Source: Streptomyces curacoi (GTDB lineage: Bacteria; Actinomycetota; Actinomycetes; Streptomycetales; Streptomycetaceae). Taken from it: a DNA stretch of 64,000 nucleotides. The stretch spans positions 1 to 64,000 of the forward strand of contig NZ_KQ947987.1 in NCBI RefSeq assembly GCF_001513975.1, read 5' to 3'. Below the pieces are notes generated by a model. It was given only the letters and a program-made list of their open reading frames with translations, was not told the DNA's origin and made no database searches. Position numbers and translations under genes: made by a program. Of the stretch, positions 10,672-20,141 are shown piece after piece; the stretch's first letter is position 1, and every line of letters starts with the position of its first letter.

Positions 10672-13434
10672 ATGGCCTCACGTCCCTCCGCAGCCAAGAA
10701 GCCGCCCGCGAAGAAGGCAGCCGCTTCCGCGAAGGCTCCGGCGAAGAAGGCCGCTGCCAAGAAAGCCCCCGCGAAGAAGGCGCCGGCCAAGAAGGCCGCG
10801 GCGAAGAAAGCCGCGCCCCCGAAACCGGCGCCCAGTCCCACCGGGGGCATCTACCGGCTCGTGCGCGCCGTCTGGCTGGGGCTGGCGCACACGGTCGGCG
10901 CGGTGTTCCGCGGTATAGGGCAGGGCGCCAAGAACCTCGACCCGGCCCATCGCAAGGACGGCGTCGCGCTGCTGCTCCTCGGCCTCGCGCTGATCGTCGC
11001 CGCCGGCACCTGGTCCAATCTGCGCGGTCCCGTCGGCGATCTCGTCGAGATGCTGGTGACCGGCGCCTTCGGCCGGCTCGACCTGCTCGTGCCGATCCTG
11101 CTCGCGGTCGTCGCCGTACGCTTCATCCGGCACCCCGAGAAGCCCGAGGCCAACGGCCGTATCGTCATCGGCCTGTCCGCGCTCGTCATCGGCGTCCTCG
11201 GCCAGGTCCACATCGCCGTCGGCTCACCCGCCCGCAGCGAGGGCATGCAGGCCATAAGGGACGCGGGCGGGCTGATCGGCTGGGGCGCGGCGACTCCGCT
11301 GACGTACACCATGGGCGACGTCCTCGCCGTACCGCTGCTCGTGCTGCTCACGATCTTCGGCCTGCTGGTCGTCACGGCCACCCCGGTCAACGCCGTCCCG
11401 CAGCGGCTGCGGCATCTGGGCGTGCGGCTCGGCATCCTGCCCGACCCCACCGAGCGCGACGAGCTCACCGACGACGACCAGCGCTACGACGACCAGTGGC
11501 GCGAGGCACTGCCCGCCTCGCGCGGCCGCAGGCGTGGCCCGGCCCCCGAGGCGTACGACCCCGACAGCGTCGAGCAGGAGGCCCTCTCGCGGCGTCGCGG
11601 CCGGCCTAGGCGCTCCGCGGTGCCGCAGCCCGAGATGAACCGTCCCATGGACGCTGTGGACGTCGCCGCGGCCGCCGCTGCCGCGCTCGACGGCGCCGTC
11701 CTGCACGGGATGCCGCCCTCGCCGATCGTCGCCGACCTCACCCAGGGTGTGAGCGTGGGCGACCGCGCCGAGACCACTCCGGTGCCGACGCCGGTCCCGG
11801 CCGCGCGGCCCAAGCAGGAGAAGCTCCCCAAGACCGAGGTCCCGGATCTCACCAAGGCCGCGGTCCCGGATCTCACCAAGTCCGAGGTACCGGACCTCAC
11901 GAAGTCCGCGCCCGACGAGATCCGCGACCTGCCGCCGCGCGCCGAACAGCTCCAGCTGTCCGGTGACATCACCTACTCGCTGCCGTCGCTCGACCTGCTG
12001 GAGCGCGGTGGCCCGGGCAAGACGCGCAGCGCCGCCAACGACGCCATCGTCGAGTCGCTGACCACCGTCTTCACCGAGTTCAAGGTCGACGCCCGGGTCA
12101 CCGGCTTCACGCGTGGGCCGACGGTCACGCGCTACGAGGTCGAGCTGGGCCCCGCCGTGAAGGTGGAGCGGATCACCGCGCTGACGAAGAACATCGCCTA
12201 CGCGGTCGCCAGCCCGGACGTGCGGATCATCAGCCCGATCCCGGGCAAGTCCGCGGTCGGCATCGAGATCCCGAACACCGACCGCGAGATGGTCAACCTC
12301 GGTGACGTGCTGCGCCTGGCAGCCGCCGCCGAGGACGACCACCCGATGCTGGTCGCGCTCGGCAAGGACGTCGAGGGCGGCTATGTGATGGCCAACATCG
12401 CGAAGATGCCGCATGTGCTGGTTGCCGGTGCGACCGGTTCCGGTAAGTCGTCGTGCATTAACTGCTTGATCACTTCAGTGATGATGCGGGCGACCCCGGA
12501 GGACGTCCGTATGGTCCTGGTCGACCCCAAGCGCGTCGAGCTGACCGCGTACGAGGGCATCCCGCACCTGATCACGCCGATCATCACCAACCCGAAGCGG
12601 GCCGCCGAGGCGCTCCAGTGGGTCGTACGGGAGATGGACCTTCGGTACGACGACCTGGCCGCGTACGGCTACCGGCACATCGACGACTTCAACGAAGCCG
12701 TACGCAACGGCAAGGTGAAGGCGCCGGAGGGCAGCGAGCGCGAGCTCCAGCCGTATCCGTACCTGTTGGTGATCGTCGACGAGCTCGCCGACCTGATGAT
12801 GGTCGCGCCGCGCGACGTCGAGGACGCGATCGTGCGTATCACGCAGCTCGCGCGCGCGGCCGGCATCCACCTGGTGCTCGCCACGCAGCGGCCCTCGGTC
12901 GACGTCGTCACCGGCCTCATCAAGGCGAACGTGCCCTCGCGGCTCGCCTTCGCCACGTCGTCGCTCGCGGACTCCCGCGTCATCCTCGACCAGCCCGGTG
13001 CCGAGAAGCTGATCGGCAAGGGGGACGGACTGTTCCTGCCGATGGGCGCGAACAAGCCGGTGCGTATGCAGGGCGCGTTCGTGACCGAGGACGAGGTCGC
13101 GGCGGTCGTCCAGCACTGCAAGGACCAGATGGCGCCCGTATTCCGGGACGACGTCGTCGTCGGGACCAAGCAGAAGAAGGAGATCGACGAGGACATCGGC
13201 GACGACCTCGACCTGCTGTGCCAGGCGGCCGAGCTGGTCGTCTCCACGCAGTTCGGGTCGACGTCCATGCTGCAGCGCAAGCTGCGCGTCGGGTTCGCCA
13301 AGGCCGGGCGGCTGATGGACCTCATGGAGTCGCGGGGCATCGTCGGGCCGAGTGAGGGTTCCAAGGCTCGTGATGTTCTTGTGAAACCTGACGAGCTGGA
13401 CGGCGTGCTCGCCGTGATCCGCGGGGAGGCTTAA
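10672..13434 (+). CDS. ftsK: DNA translocase FtsK
   Basis: A 920-residue DNA-pumping ATPase at the septum that clears chromosomes during sporulation division. The N-terminus is a K/A/P-rich run (many AKKA repeats, residues 1-45), followed by about four membrane segments (~75-240) and an acidic, Pro-rich linker with three PDLTK motifs. The RecA-like motor has Walker A GATGSGKSS (~residue 585) and Walker B LLVIVDELADLMM. The C-terminal winged-helix gamma domain (TSMLQRKLRVGFAKAGRLMD) reads polar DNA signals. An upstream GTG at 10618 would add 18 residues. I prefer the ATG at 10672 because MASRPSAAKK begins the conserved basic tail. Neither start has a strong ribosome-binding site. Confidence 0.93.
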   Translation: MASRPSAAKKPPAKKAAASAKAPAKKAAAKKAPAKKAPAKKAAAKKAAPPKPAPSPTGGIYRLVRAVWLGLAHTVGAVFRGIGQGAKNLDPAHRKDGVALLLLGLALIVAAGTWSNLRGPVGDLVEMLVTGAFGRLDLLVPILLAVVAVRFIRHPEKPEANGRIVIGLSALVIGVLGQVHIAVGSPARSEGMQAIRDAGGLIGWGAATPLTYTMGDVLAVPLLVLLTIFGLLVVTATPVNAVPQRLRHLGVRLGILPDPTERDELTDDDQRYDDQWREALPASRGRRRGPAPEAYDPDSVEQEALSRRRGRPRRSAVPQPEMNRPMDAVDVAAAAAAALDGAVLHGMPPSPIVADLTQGVSVGDRAETTPVPTPVPAARPKQEKLPKTEVPDLTKAAVPDLTKSEVPDLTKSAPDEIRDLPPRAEQLQLSGDITYSLPSLDLLERGGPGKTRSAANDAIVESLTTVFTEFKVDARVTGFTRGPTVTRYEVELGPAVKVERITALTKNIAYAVASPDVRIISPIPGKSAVGIEIPNTDREMVNLGDVLRLAAAAEDDHPMLVALGKDVEGGYVMANIAKMPHVLVAGATGSGKSSCINCLITSVMMRATPEDVRMVLVDPKRVELTAYEGIPHLITPIITNPKRAAEALQWVVREMDLRYDDLAAYGYRHIDDFNEAVRNGKVKAPEGSERELQPYPYLLVIVDELADLMMVAPRDVEDAIVRITQLARAAGIHLVLATQRPSVDVVTGLIKANVPSRLAFATSSLADSRVILDQPGAEKLIGKGDGLFLPMGANKPVRMQGAFVTEDEVAAVVQHCKDQMAPVFRDDVVVGTKQKKEIDEDIGDDLDLLCQAAELVVSTQFGSTSMLQRKLRVGFAKAGRLMDLMESRGIVGPSEGSKARDVLVKPDELDGVLAVIRGEA

Positions 13435-13640
13435 AGGGAGTCCGGGGCGGAGAACGGTAGGCAGTGGTCGCCGTGCGGGCGATGTGATGAGCCGATGTTG
13501 TTTGATCGTGACTCACCCGTAAGGGATCATTGAGCAACCCTTTCCCTTCGGCGTACGTCAAGTTGAGGGAAGCGTCAAACCCATACCCCGTCGTCGGCGT
13601 GTCCGGCCATTCCGATGGCGTACAAAGTCCCACCGCCCGG

Positions 13641-13671
13641 TTGCCCCACCCTTTCGTACCCCCCCTAGACT
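13641..13671 (+). promoter_or_regulatory. Candidate promoter for the RodZ-like gene
   Basis: TTGCCC at 13641-13646 and TAGACT at 13666-13671 are spaced 19 bp apart and end 43 bp before the GTG start. The spacing is slightly long. The remaining 200 bp of the gap after ftsK shows no other structure I can support. Confidence 0.35.
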
Positions 13672-13714
13672 GAACCTCCAGCACAGGTGGCTTAAACGCT
13701 CGAAAGGCGCCCCC

Positions 13715-14551
13715 GTGTCCATCGGCAACTCCCCTGAAGACGAGCGTCCGTTCGAAGACGATCGTGAGGAAGCCCGCCCTTCGATCGGCCGTGCCCTGCG
13801 TCAGGCGCGCATCGATGCCGGGCTGACCATCGACGACGTCAGCAACGCCACCCGGGTCCGCATCGCCATCGTGCAGGCCATCGAGGCGGACAACTTCGCC
13901 CCCTGCGGCGGCGACGTCTACGCCCGAGGCCACATCCGGACCCTGGCCAGGGCCGTCCACCTCGATCCGGCCCCGCTCCTCGCCCAGTACGACGACTCGC
14001 ACGGCGGACGACCGGAGCCGACCCCGGCCGCCCCCCTGTTCGAGGCGGAGCGCATCCGTCCCGAGCGGCGTGGACCCAACTGGACCGCGGCCATGGTCGC
14101 CGCGATCGTCGCGGTGGTCGGCTTCGTCGGGTTCACGGCGTTCAAGGGCGAGGACGGGGGCGGAAAGTCGTCGGTCGCCGATGGCGGCTCGGCGCCCACG
14201 GCCGACAAGTCCACGTCCACCCCGAAGACCGACAAGCCCAAAGACCCGAAGCCGGAGCCGTCGGACAGCGCCATCGCGGCCGTCCCGCAGGACAAGGTGA
14301 CCGTCCAGGTCAGCGCCGCCGACGGCAGGAGCTGGGTCGCGGCCAAGGACCACAACGGCCGGCTGCTCTTCGACGGCCTCCTCAAGCAGGGCGACTCCAA
14401 GACCTTCCAGGACAGCGAGAAGATCAACCTCGTCCTCGGTGACGCGGGCGCGATCGACCTGTACGTCAACGGCAAGAAGATCGAGGACGACTGGCAGCCG
14501 GGCGCCGTGGAGCGCCTCACGTACACGAAGGGTGACCCGCAGGCCGGATAA
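13715..14551 (+). CDS. RodZ-like membrane protein (cytoplasmic helix-turn-helix, one TM, DUF4115)
   Basis: A 278-residue protein. A Cro/XRE-like helix-turn-helix (residues ~23-92, [20 protein letters not shown]) is followed by a linker, one membrane span (~124-143) and a Lys/Pro/Ser-rich stalk. The extracytoplasmic beta domain (~190-275) is of the DUF4115 type ([16 protein letters not shown]...LYVNGKKI). This architecture is RodZ, which links the MreB cytoskeleton to cell-wall growth in rods. Streptomyces grow from tips, so the role may be wall assembly in aerial hyphae. GTG start with GAAAGG about 9 nt upstream. The gene sits between ftsK and rimO, an order seen widely in actinobacteria. Confidence 0.8.
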   Translation: MSIGNSPEDERPFEDDREEARPSIGRALRQARIDAGLTIDDVSNATRVRIAIVQAIEADNFAPCGGDVYARGHIRTLARAVHLDPAPLLAQYDDSHGGRPEPTPAAPLFEAERIRPERRGPNWTAAMVAAIVAVVGFVGFTAFKGEDGGGKSSVADGGSAPTADKSTSTPKTDKPKDPKPEPSDSAIAAVPQDKVTVQVSAADGRSWVAAKDHNGRLLFDGLLKQGDSKTFQDSEKINLVLGDAGAIDLYVNGKKIEDDWQPGAVERLTYTKGDPQAG

Positions 14552-14578
14552 GTCCGGTCGAAGGGTTGAGCTGCGGAC

Positions 14579-14604
14579 GGGGTTGGCCAAGATCGGCCAA
14601 CCCC
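14579..14604. terminator. Hairpin after the RodZ-like gene
   Basis: A perfect 10-bp stem (GGGGTTGGCC with its complement) and a six-base loop (AAGATC), 27 bp after the stop codon. There is no T-run, which is common for Streptomyces terminators. Confidence 0.65.
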
Positions 14605-14645
14605 GTCGACGTGGGCTGTCAGTGAGACAAAGTAGTCTTGAGCCC

Positions 14646-16127
14646 ATGCCTGAACGCCGTACCGTCGCACTCGTCACTCTTGGCTGCGCCCGTAACGAGG
14701 TGGACTCGGAGGAGCTCGCAGGCCGCTTGGAGGCGGACGGCTGGGACCTCGTGGAGGACGCCGCGGACGCGGACGTCGCCGTCGTCAACACCTGTGGCTT
14801 CGTCGACGCCGCCAAGAAGGACTCCGTCGACGCGCTCCTGGAGGCAAACGACCTCAAGGGGCACGGAAGAACCCAGGCCGTCGTGGCGGTGGGCTGCATG
14901 GCCGAGCGGTACGGCAAGGAGCTCGCCGAGGCCCTGCCCGAGGCCGACGGCGTGCTCGGCTTCGACGACTACTCGAACATCTCGGACCGCCTGCAGACCA
15001 TCCTCAGCGGCGGCGTCCACGCCGCGCACACCCCGCGCGACCGGCGCAAGCTGCTGCCGATCAGCCCGGCCGAGCGGCAGGAGTCCGCAGCCGGCGTCGC
15101 GCTGCCGGGACACGCGCCCGCCGATCTTCCGGAGGGGCTCGCTCCGGCGTCCGGCCCCCGTGCGCCCCTGCGCCGCCGCCTCGACGGCGCCCCGGTCGCC
15201 TCGGTGAAGCTCGCCTCCGGCTGCGACCGGCGCTGCACGTTCTGCGCGATCCCGTCCTTCCGCGGCTCCTTCATCTCGCGCCGCCCGAGCGACGTGCTGA
15301 ACGAGACGCGGTGGCTCGCCGAGCAGGGCGTCAAGGAGATCATGCTGGTCTCCGAGAACAACACGTCGTACGGCAAGGACCTGGGCGACATCCGGCTGCT
15401 GGAGTCCCTGCTGCCGGAGCTCGCGGAGGTCGACGGCATCGAGCGTGTCCGCGTCAGCTACCTCCAGCCGGCCGAGATGCGTCCCGGCCTGATCGACGTG
15501 CTGACCTCGACCCCGAAGGTCGCCCCGTACTTCGACCTGTCCTTCCAGCACTCCGCCCCGGACGTGCTGCGCGCGATGCGCCGCTTCGGTGACACCGACC
15601 GCTTCCTGGAGCTGCTCGACACCATCCGCGGCAAGGCCCCCCAGGCCGGCGTGCGCTCCAACTTCATCGTCGGCTTCCCCGGCGAGACCGAGGCCGACCT
15701 GGCGGAGCTGGAGCGGTTCCTGAACGGTGCGCGGCTGGACGCCATCGGGGTCTTCGGCTACTCCGACGAGGAGGGCACGGAGGCCGCCACGTACGACAAC
15801 AAGCTCGACGAGGACGTCGTCGCCGAGCGGCTGGCCCGTGTCTCCCGGCTGGCCGAGGAACTCGTCTCGCAGCGGGCCGAGGAGCGCGTCGGGGAGACCG
15901 TGCACGTGCTCGTCGAGTCGCTGGGCTCCGAGGCCTCGGCTGAGGGCGCGTACGGCCGTGGCGCGCACCAGGCGCCGGAGACGGACGGCCAGGTGCTGCT
16001 CACGAGCGGCGAGGGGCTGAGCATCGGTCGTATGGTCGAGGCGAAGGTGGTCGGCACGGAAGGTGTCGACCTGGTGGCCGAGCCGCTGCAGGGCACGCTC
16101 GCGTGTAGTGAGGAGACGGGCAGATGA
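14646..16127 (+). CDS. rimO: Ribosomal protein S12 methylthiotransferase RimO
   Basis: A 493-residue radical-SAM enzyme that adds a methylthio group to an aspartate of ribosomal protein S12. The N-terminal UPF0004 domain supplies Cys14, Cys50 and Cys84 for one iron-sulfur cluster. The radical-SAM motif CDRRCTFC (Cys193, 197, 200) binds the second. [11 protein letters not shown] and the C-terminal TRAM region (~430-485) complete the family. RimO rather than MiaB is indicated by [12 protein letters not shown] and by SYLQP in place of the MiaB hallmarks; the true miaB lies at 44014. A ~35-residue Pro/Ala-rich loop (~140-178) enlarges the space between the two domains. The stop overlaps the pgsA start (ATGA), so the genes are translationally coupled. 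Confidence 0.9.
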   Translation: MPERRTVALVTLGCARNEVDSEELAGRLEADGWDLVEDAADADVAVVNTCGFVDAAKKDSVDALLEANDLKGHGRTQAVVAVGCMAERYGKELAEALPEADGVLGFDDYSNISDRLQTILSGGVHAAHTPRDRRKLLPISPAERQESAAGVALPGHAPADLPEGLAPASGPRAPLRRRLDGAPVASVKLASGCDRRCTFCAIPSFRGSFISRRPSDVLNETRWLAEQGVKEIMLVSENNTSYGKDLGDIRLLESLLPELAEVDGIERVRVSYLQPAEMRPGLIDVLTSTPKVAPYFDLSFQHSAPDVLRAMRRFGDTDRFLELLDTIRGKAPQAGVRSNFIVGFPGETEADLAELERFLNGARLDAIGVFGYSDEEGTEAATYDNKLDEDVVAERLARVSRLAEELVSQRAEERVGETVHVLVESLGSEASAEGAYGRGAHQAPETDGQVLLTSGEGLSIGRMVEAKVVGTEGVDLVAEPLQGTLACSEETGR

Positions 16128-16888
16128 CCGGAGTTCCGGCGTCCGCTGCGGGTGGCTCCTCCCAGGCGGGTGCGGCGGGCAAGGCGAGTGCGGTGGGTCC
16201 GTCCCAGTCCGGCGGCTCGAAGGCGACCGGCGCCGCATCCGGTGCCCCGGGCGGCCCGAAGCCCGCGCGCGGCGGGAAGATCGCGGCCGCGGCCGTCAAC
16301 CAGGCCAGCGTCTGGAACATCGCCAACCTCCTGACCATGCTCCGGCTGGTCCTCGTGCCCGCCTTCGTCGCGCTGATGCTGGCCGACGGCGGATACGACC
16401 CAGCGTGGCGCTCGCTCGCCTGGGCCGCCTTCGCCATCGCCATGATCACGGATCTGTTCGACGGCCATCTGGCACGGACCTACAACCTCGTCACCGACTT
16501 CGGAAAGATCGCCGACCCCATCGCCGACAAGGCGATCATGGGGGCGGCGTTGATCTGTCTGTCGGCGCTGGGCGATCTGCCGTGGTGGGTCACGGGTGTC
16601 ATCCTCGGCCGGGAACTCGGGATCACGCTGCTGCGTTTCATCGTCATCCGGTACGGCGTCATCCCGGCGAGCCGGGGCGGCAAGCTCAAGACGCTCACCC
16701 AGGGCGTGGCCGTGGGGATGTACATCCTGGCGTTGACGGGGTGGCTGGCCACCCTGAGGTTCTGGGTGATGGCTGCGGCGGTCGTCCTGACGGTGGTGAC
16801 GGGGCTCGACTATGTGAGACAGGCCATTGTGCTGCGTCGGCGTGGAATCGCCGAGCGCGAGGCCGCGTTGGAGGAGACGGAAGCGTGA
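16124..16888 (+). CDS. pgsA: CDP-diacylglycerol-glycerol-3-phosphate 3-phosphatidyltransferase
   Basis: A 254-residue integral membrane enzyme for the committed step of phosphatidylglycerol synthesis. The CDP-alcohol phosphotransferase signature is clear around residues 109-130 (DLFDGHLAR, then G and two Asp in [11 protein letters not shown]). Several hydrophobic spans follow. The first ~60 residues are a Gly/Ala/Ser/Lys-rich tail not usual in the family and probably cytoplasmic. The start overlaps the rimO stop and the stop overlaps the cinA start (GTGA), so rimO-pgsA-cinA form one coupled operon. Confidence 0.88.
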   Translation: MTGVPASAAGGSSQAGAAGKASAVGPSQSGGSKATGAASGAPGGPKPARGGKIAAAAVNQASVWNIANLLTMLRLVLVPAFVALMLADGGYDPAWRSLAWAAFAIAMITDLFDGHLARTYNLVTDFGKIADPIADKAIMGAALICLSALGDLPWWVTGVILGRELGITLLRFIVIRYGVIPASRGGKLKTLTQGVAVGMYILALTGWLATLRFWVMAAAVVLTVVTGLDYVRQAIVLRRRGIAEREAALEETEA

Positions 16889-17430
16889 ATTCCCCAGCCG
16901 CCGACGTGGTGCGACTACTCACAGTGAAGGGTGAGACGCTCGCGGTCGCCGAGTCGCTCACCGGCGGGCTGGTTGCGGCGGAAGTCACAGCGGTCCCTGG
17001 GGCATCGAGAGCGTTCCGGGGGTCGGTGACCGCCTACGCCACCGGGCTGAAGCACCAGCTGCTCGGCGTCGACGCCACCTTGCTGGCGCAACACGGAGCG
17101 GTGAATCCGCAGGTCGCGGCCCAGATGGCGGTCGGCGTGCGGAAGGCGCTGGGGGCCGACTGGGGCATCGCCACGACCGGCGTCGCGGGACCCGAGGGGC
17201 AGGACGGACAGCCCGTGGGGACCGTTTTCGTGGCCGTGGACGGGCCCTTCGGCCCTGGTTCCGGTTCCGCCGGTGGCGGAAAAGTAGAGGCCCTGCGGTT
17301 GAACGGCGACCGTGCGGAAATTCGTATGGAGAGTGTACGGAGCGTACTCGCACTGCTCCTGAAGGAGCTTGCGGGCGAACACACTGGGAATGAGCGGGCA
17401 CAGGATACGGAACAGAACGGGGGGTTTTGA
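16885..17430 (+). CDS. cinA: CinA C-terminal domain protein (nicotinamide-nucleotide amidase, PncC type)
   Basis: 181 residues, equal to the isolated C-terminal domain of CinA, which deamidates NMN to nicotinate mononucleotide and recycles pyridine nucleotides. Motifs are LAVAESLTGGLVAAEVT at the N-terminus, a central GSVTAYATGLKH, and GIATTGVAGPEGQDGQPVGTV. The N-terminal MoCF-like domain of full CinA is absent, as is common in actinobacteria. Start GTG at 16885, within the pgsA stop, with GGAGGAGACGG upstream. The last ~20 residues are hydrophilic and not conserved. Position before clgR matches the mycobacterial pgsA-clgR neighbourhood. Confidence 0.87.
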   Translation: MNSPAADVVRLLTVKGETLAVAESLTGGLVAAEVTAVPGASRAFRGSVTAYATGLKHQLLGVDATLLAQHGAVNPQVAAQMAVGVRKALGADWGIATTGVAGPEGQDGQPVGTVFVAVDGPFGPGSGSAGGGKVEALRLNGDRAEIRMESVRSVLALLLKELAGEHTGNERAQDTEQNGGF

Positions 17431-17539
17431 TGTTTGCAGCCCTGAGTGAACACGACATCGCTCCCCGCACGGCCGCGGCGCAAGGCGGTACGGTGGGGCG
17501 TGAAGGATGCGGCTACGCGGTCCGAGGAGGGAGCCACCG

Positions 17540-17920
17540 ATGATTCTGCTCCGTCGCCTGTTGGGTGACGTGCTGCGTCGGCAGCGCCAACGCCAGGGCC
17601 GTACTCTGCGCGAAGTCTCCTCGTCCGCCCGAGTCTCACTCGGCTATCTCTCCGAGGTGGAGCGGGGGCAGAAGGAGGCTTCCTCCGAGCTGCTCGCCGC
17701 GATCTGCGACGCGCTGGACGTACGGATGTCCGAGCTCATGCGGGAAGTGAGCGACGAGCTCGCCCTCGCCGAGCTGGCCCAGTCTGCTGCGGCCACCCCC
17801 AGCGAGCCTGTACCCACGTCGGTCCGTCCGATGCTGGGTTCCGTGTCGGTGACTGGTGTGCCACCGGAACGGGTGACCATCAAGGCGCCTTCCGAGGCGG
17901 TGGACGTGGTCGCCGCCTGA
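17540..17920 (+). CDS. clgR: ClgR, transcriptional activator of Clp/Lon protease genes
   Basis: A 126-residue regulator with a Cro/C1-type helix-turn-helix at residues ~10-70 ([26 protein letters not shown]). ClgR activates clpP1P2, clpC and lon in Streptomyces, Corynebacterium and Mycobacterium. The assignment rests on the helix-turn-helix and on its position after pgsA/cinA and near recA, as in those genomes. The chain ends in VVAA. In S. lividans the two C-terminal alanines were reported to mark ClgR for ClpP degradation, a feedback loop, and the ending here fits. Start ATG at 17540, with GAGGAGGGAG 7-16 nt upstream. An ATG at 17507 would place that site inside the gene. Confidence 0.85.
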   Translation: MILLRRLLGDVLRRQRQRQGRTLREVSSSARVSLGYLSEVERGQKEASSELLAAICDALDVRMSELMREVSDELALAELAQSAAATPSEPVPTSVRPMLGSVSVTGVPPERVTIKAPSEAVDVVAA

Positions 17921-18196
17921 CGGTGCCGCCGGTGCGCATGGGCTGACCAAGCGCTGAGGAACTGTGTGAGGCCCCGGCCGGGCCTTCTCCAGGGACCTGG
18001 AGGAGTGCGGTCGGGGTTTCGTGCTGTCCGGGCCCTCCGGGGCCCGTTTGCCGGTCCTGGGCGTGGCGGTCATGGTGGAGGGTGTGACGGCGCCTGACGC
18101 GCTGTGACGACGTTGGCCCGCGCTGCATCCGTGTGCCGTTGGTGCGCCCTCCCGGCGGGTGAACGGGCGGCCTAGCCTCGGGCTGGAGGTGGGTGG

Positions 18197-18475
18197 ATGG
18201 CACGGCCGATAGCGCGCTGGGGGGTGAACTTCGTACTCGGGGCGCTGTGGTGGTGGGCCGCGCTGCGGCTCGCGCTCGTGCCGGAGGCGGGGGTGGTGGA
18301 AGGGGCCGTGGCCGCCGGCGGGTGGGGGCTGAGTCTGTTGCCGGTCCACTGTGTGCCCAAGGCGCGGGCGGCGGGAGCCGTCGACCCGCGGCGGTGGGTG
18401 GCGGCCTGGCGGGCCGGGCGGGCTACCACGGCATCGCCACACCGCCGTTCGGACGCAGGATCTGACCCGTCGTGA
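18197..18475 (+). CDS. Small hypothetical membrane protein
   Basis: A 92-residue product I do not recognise. Residues ~8-50 hold two hydrophobic stretches (FVLGALWWWAALRLALV and a second Val/Ala/Gly-rich one), and the tail is basic. GGAGG lies 7 nt before the ATG and third positions are GC-rich, which supports real coding. Its 3' end overlaps the 3' end of the convergent dehydrogenase pseudogene by about 50 bp. That overlap and the non-conserved tail leave doubt about the true end. The 276 bp between clgR and this gene contain only short GC-rich hairpins, such as AGGCCC/GGGCCT near 17970-17985, which may end the clgR transcript. Confidence 0.5.
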   Translation: MARPIARWGVNFVLGALWWWAALRLALVPEAGVVEGAVAAGGWGLSLLPVHCVPKARAAGAVDPRRWVAAWRAGRATTASPHRRSDAGSDPS

Positions 18476-19180
18476 AGGACGAGGCGTCGGACGCCAGGTG
18501 CAGCACGGCGTGGGCGACGTCCTCCGGCTCCCCGACCCGGCCCAGCGGCGACATCCGCGCCATGAACGCCTCCGTCTGGGTCTGGGACTCGCCGTGGCGG
18601 TCGGTCATCGGTGTGCGGACCCAGCCCGGTGCGACCGCGTTGACCCGGATGCCGTACCGGCCGATCTCGTTCGCCAGCGTCTTCGTCAGCTGCACGACGG
18701 CAGCCTTGGCGGCGCCGTAGCAGAGCAGGCCGGGGCCGCCGGTGTCGACGGCGCCCGAGGCCATGGTGATGATGCTGCCCTGAATGCGCTGCGCGAGCAT
18801 CGCGCGGGCCGCTTCCTGGCAGGCGTACAGCACTCCCTTGAAGTTGACGTTCAGTACGCGGTCGAGGTCCTCGTCGCGGGTCTCCAGGACCGGGCTGCTG
18901 TGCATGATCCCGGCCACCGCGGCCATCACGTCGAGACGCTCGCAGGAGGCCACGGCCTGGTGAAGCCGCTCGCGGTCGGTGACGTCGAGATGGTGGGTGT
19001 GCGCGGTGCCGCCGCTCGCCTTGACCAGGGTCGCCGTGTCGTGCAGGCCCTGTGCGTCACGGTCGGCGCAGTGCACGGTGGCGCCGGCCTGAGGAGCACG
19101 GCCGACGCGCGGCCGATGCCGCTTGCGGCTCCGGTGACGAATGCGGTGCGTCCGGTGAGGTCGTACGCCTTGACGGCCAT
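18423..19180 (-). pseudogene. Short-chain dehydrogenase/reductase broken by a frameshift
   Basis: Reading from 19180 the protein starts as a normal SDR (MAVKAYDLTGRTAFVTGAASGIGRASAVLL), with the TGxxxGIG NAD(P)-binding motif. The frame then runs into nonsense. The rest of the enzyme continues in another frame from about 19090: HCADRD, then NVNFKG, catalytic Ser, YGAAK (Tyr/Lys) and the C-terminal LRPNGG. The break lies near 19089-19099, where GTGCTCCTCAGGCC lacks one base, or four, relative to the expected VLLAQAG. All other family residues are intact, so the lesion is recent or a sequencing error. The downstream part alone could not bind the cofactor. Confidence 0.8.
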
Positions 19181-19211
19181 GAAGGGACGGTACGAGGGGT
19201 CTGACGGTTCG

Positions 19212-20099
19212 TCAATTAGTTGGGGGGTGTTGGGTGGGGGTGTGCTGGGTTGGGTGCTGGGTTCCGCGGGACGAGGCCGCGCTGGGCCGCGTGCTCGGGG
19301 CCGGGCCCGCCTGGCAGTTGGGGCACCAGTAGGTGGGGCGCTCGCGGGAGCCGTCGCCCTGGTCGGCCATGCGGATCGGGGTCGTGCAGCGCAGGCAGGG
19401 GCGGCTGGCGCGGCCGTACACGAACAGGTCCTGGCCGCGGTGGCCCGTCGTGCTGCGGATCGGGCGGTCGCGGTTGGCTTCCAGGAGCTTCTTGGCGAGT
19501 ACCGGCAGGTGCGCGGTGTGCTCCGCGGGGAGTGCGCCGACGGGCAGCCAGGGCGTGGCGCGGAGCAGGAAGCAGAGCTCGCTCTTGTAGACATTGCCGA
19601 TGCCGGCGAGGTTGCGCTGGTCCAGTAGGGCCTCGCCGAGGGGGCGGGTGGGGTCCGCGAGGAGGTTGGCGAGGGCGCGGTCCGGGTCCCAGTCCGGGCC
19701 CAGGAGGTCGGGGCCGAGGTGGCCGACGGCGCGGTGTTCCTCGGTGGTGCGCAGGAGATCGAGGACGGGGAGGCGGTAGCCGACGGCCGTGCGGGCGGTA
19801 CGGGGGTCGGCGGCGGCGAGGACGACGCGGATCTGGTGGGCGGGGCCGCCCGTCCAGCGCTGCTGGTCGGTGTACACCTTCCAGGAGCCCTCCATCCCCA
19901 GGTGCGAGTGCACCGTCAGGCCGCCCTCGACGCGGGTGAGGAGGTGTTTGCCGCGCGGCGTGACGTCCAGGACGGTTCGGCCCGTCAGGTCGACCGTGGC
20001 GTACTTCGGCACCCGGAAGTCGCTGCGGGTCAGCACCTTGCCCGCGAGGGCGGTGTGCAGCCGTCTCGCGGTCTGCCAGACCGTGTCTCCTTCGGGCAT
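19212..20099 (-). CDS. nei: Fpg/Nei-family DNA glycosylase
   Basis: A 295-residue base-excision repair enzyme that removes oxidised bases and nicks the strand. It starts MPEGDTV (catalytic Pro2 after Met removal, Glu3). It contains the H2TH block (LLDQRNLAGIGNVYKSE) and a C-terminal zinc finger with two CxxC pairs (CLRC, CPNC) and the RASRPCLRC lead-in. MPEGDTVW favours the Nei branch over MutM. The final ~30 residues are a Thr/Pro/Gln-rich tail beyond the zinc finger and look dispensable. It lies 42 bp after lhr on the same strand. Mycobacteria keep the same lhr-nei pair, so a shared repair role is likely. Confidence 0.87.
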   Translation of the reverse strand: MPEGDTVWQTARRLHTALAGKVLTRSDFRVPKYATVDLTGRTVLDVTPRGKHLLTRVEGGLTVHSHLGMEGSWKVYTDQQRWTGGPAHQIRVVLAAADPRTARTAVGYRLPVLDLLRTTEEHRAVGHLGPDLLGPDWDPDRALANLLADPTRPLGEALLDQRNLAGIGNVYKSELCFLLRATPWLPVGALPAEHTAHLPVLAKKLLEANRDRPIRSTTGHRGQDLFVYGRASRPCLRCTTPIRMADQGDGSRERPTYWCPNCQAGPAPSTRPSAASSRGTQHPTQHTPTQHPPTN

Positions 20100-20141
20100 G
20101 GGTCAAGGGTGGCACGGGGGCCGGCCGGGTGGCGGTTCGGA

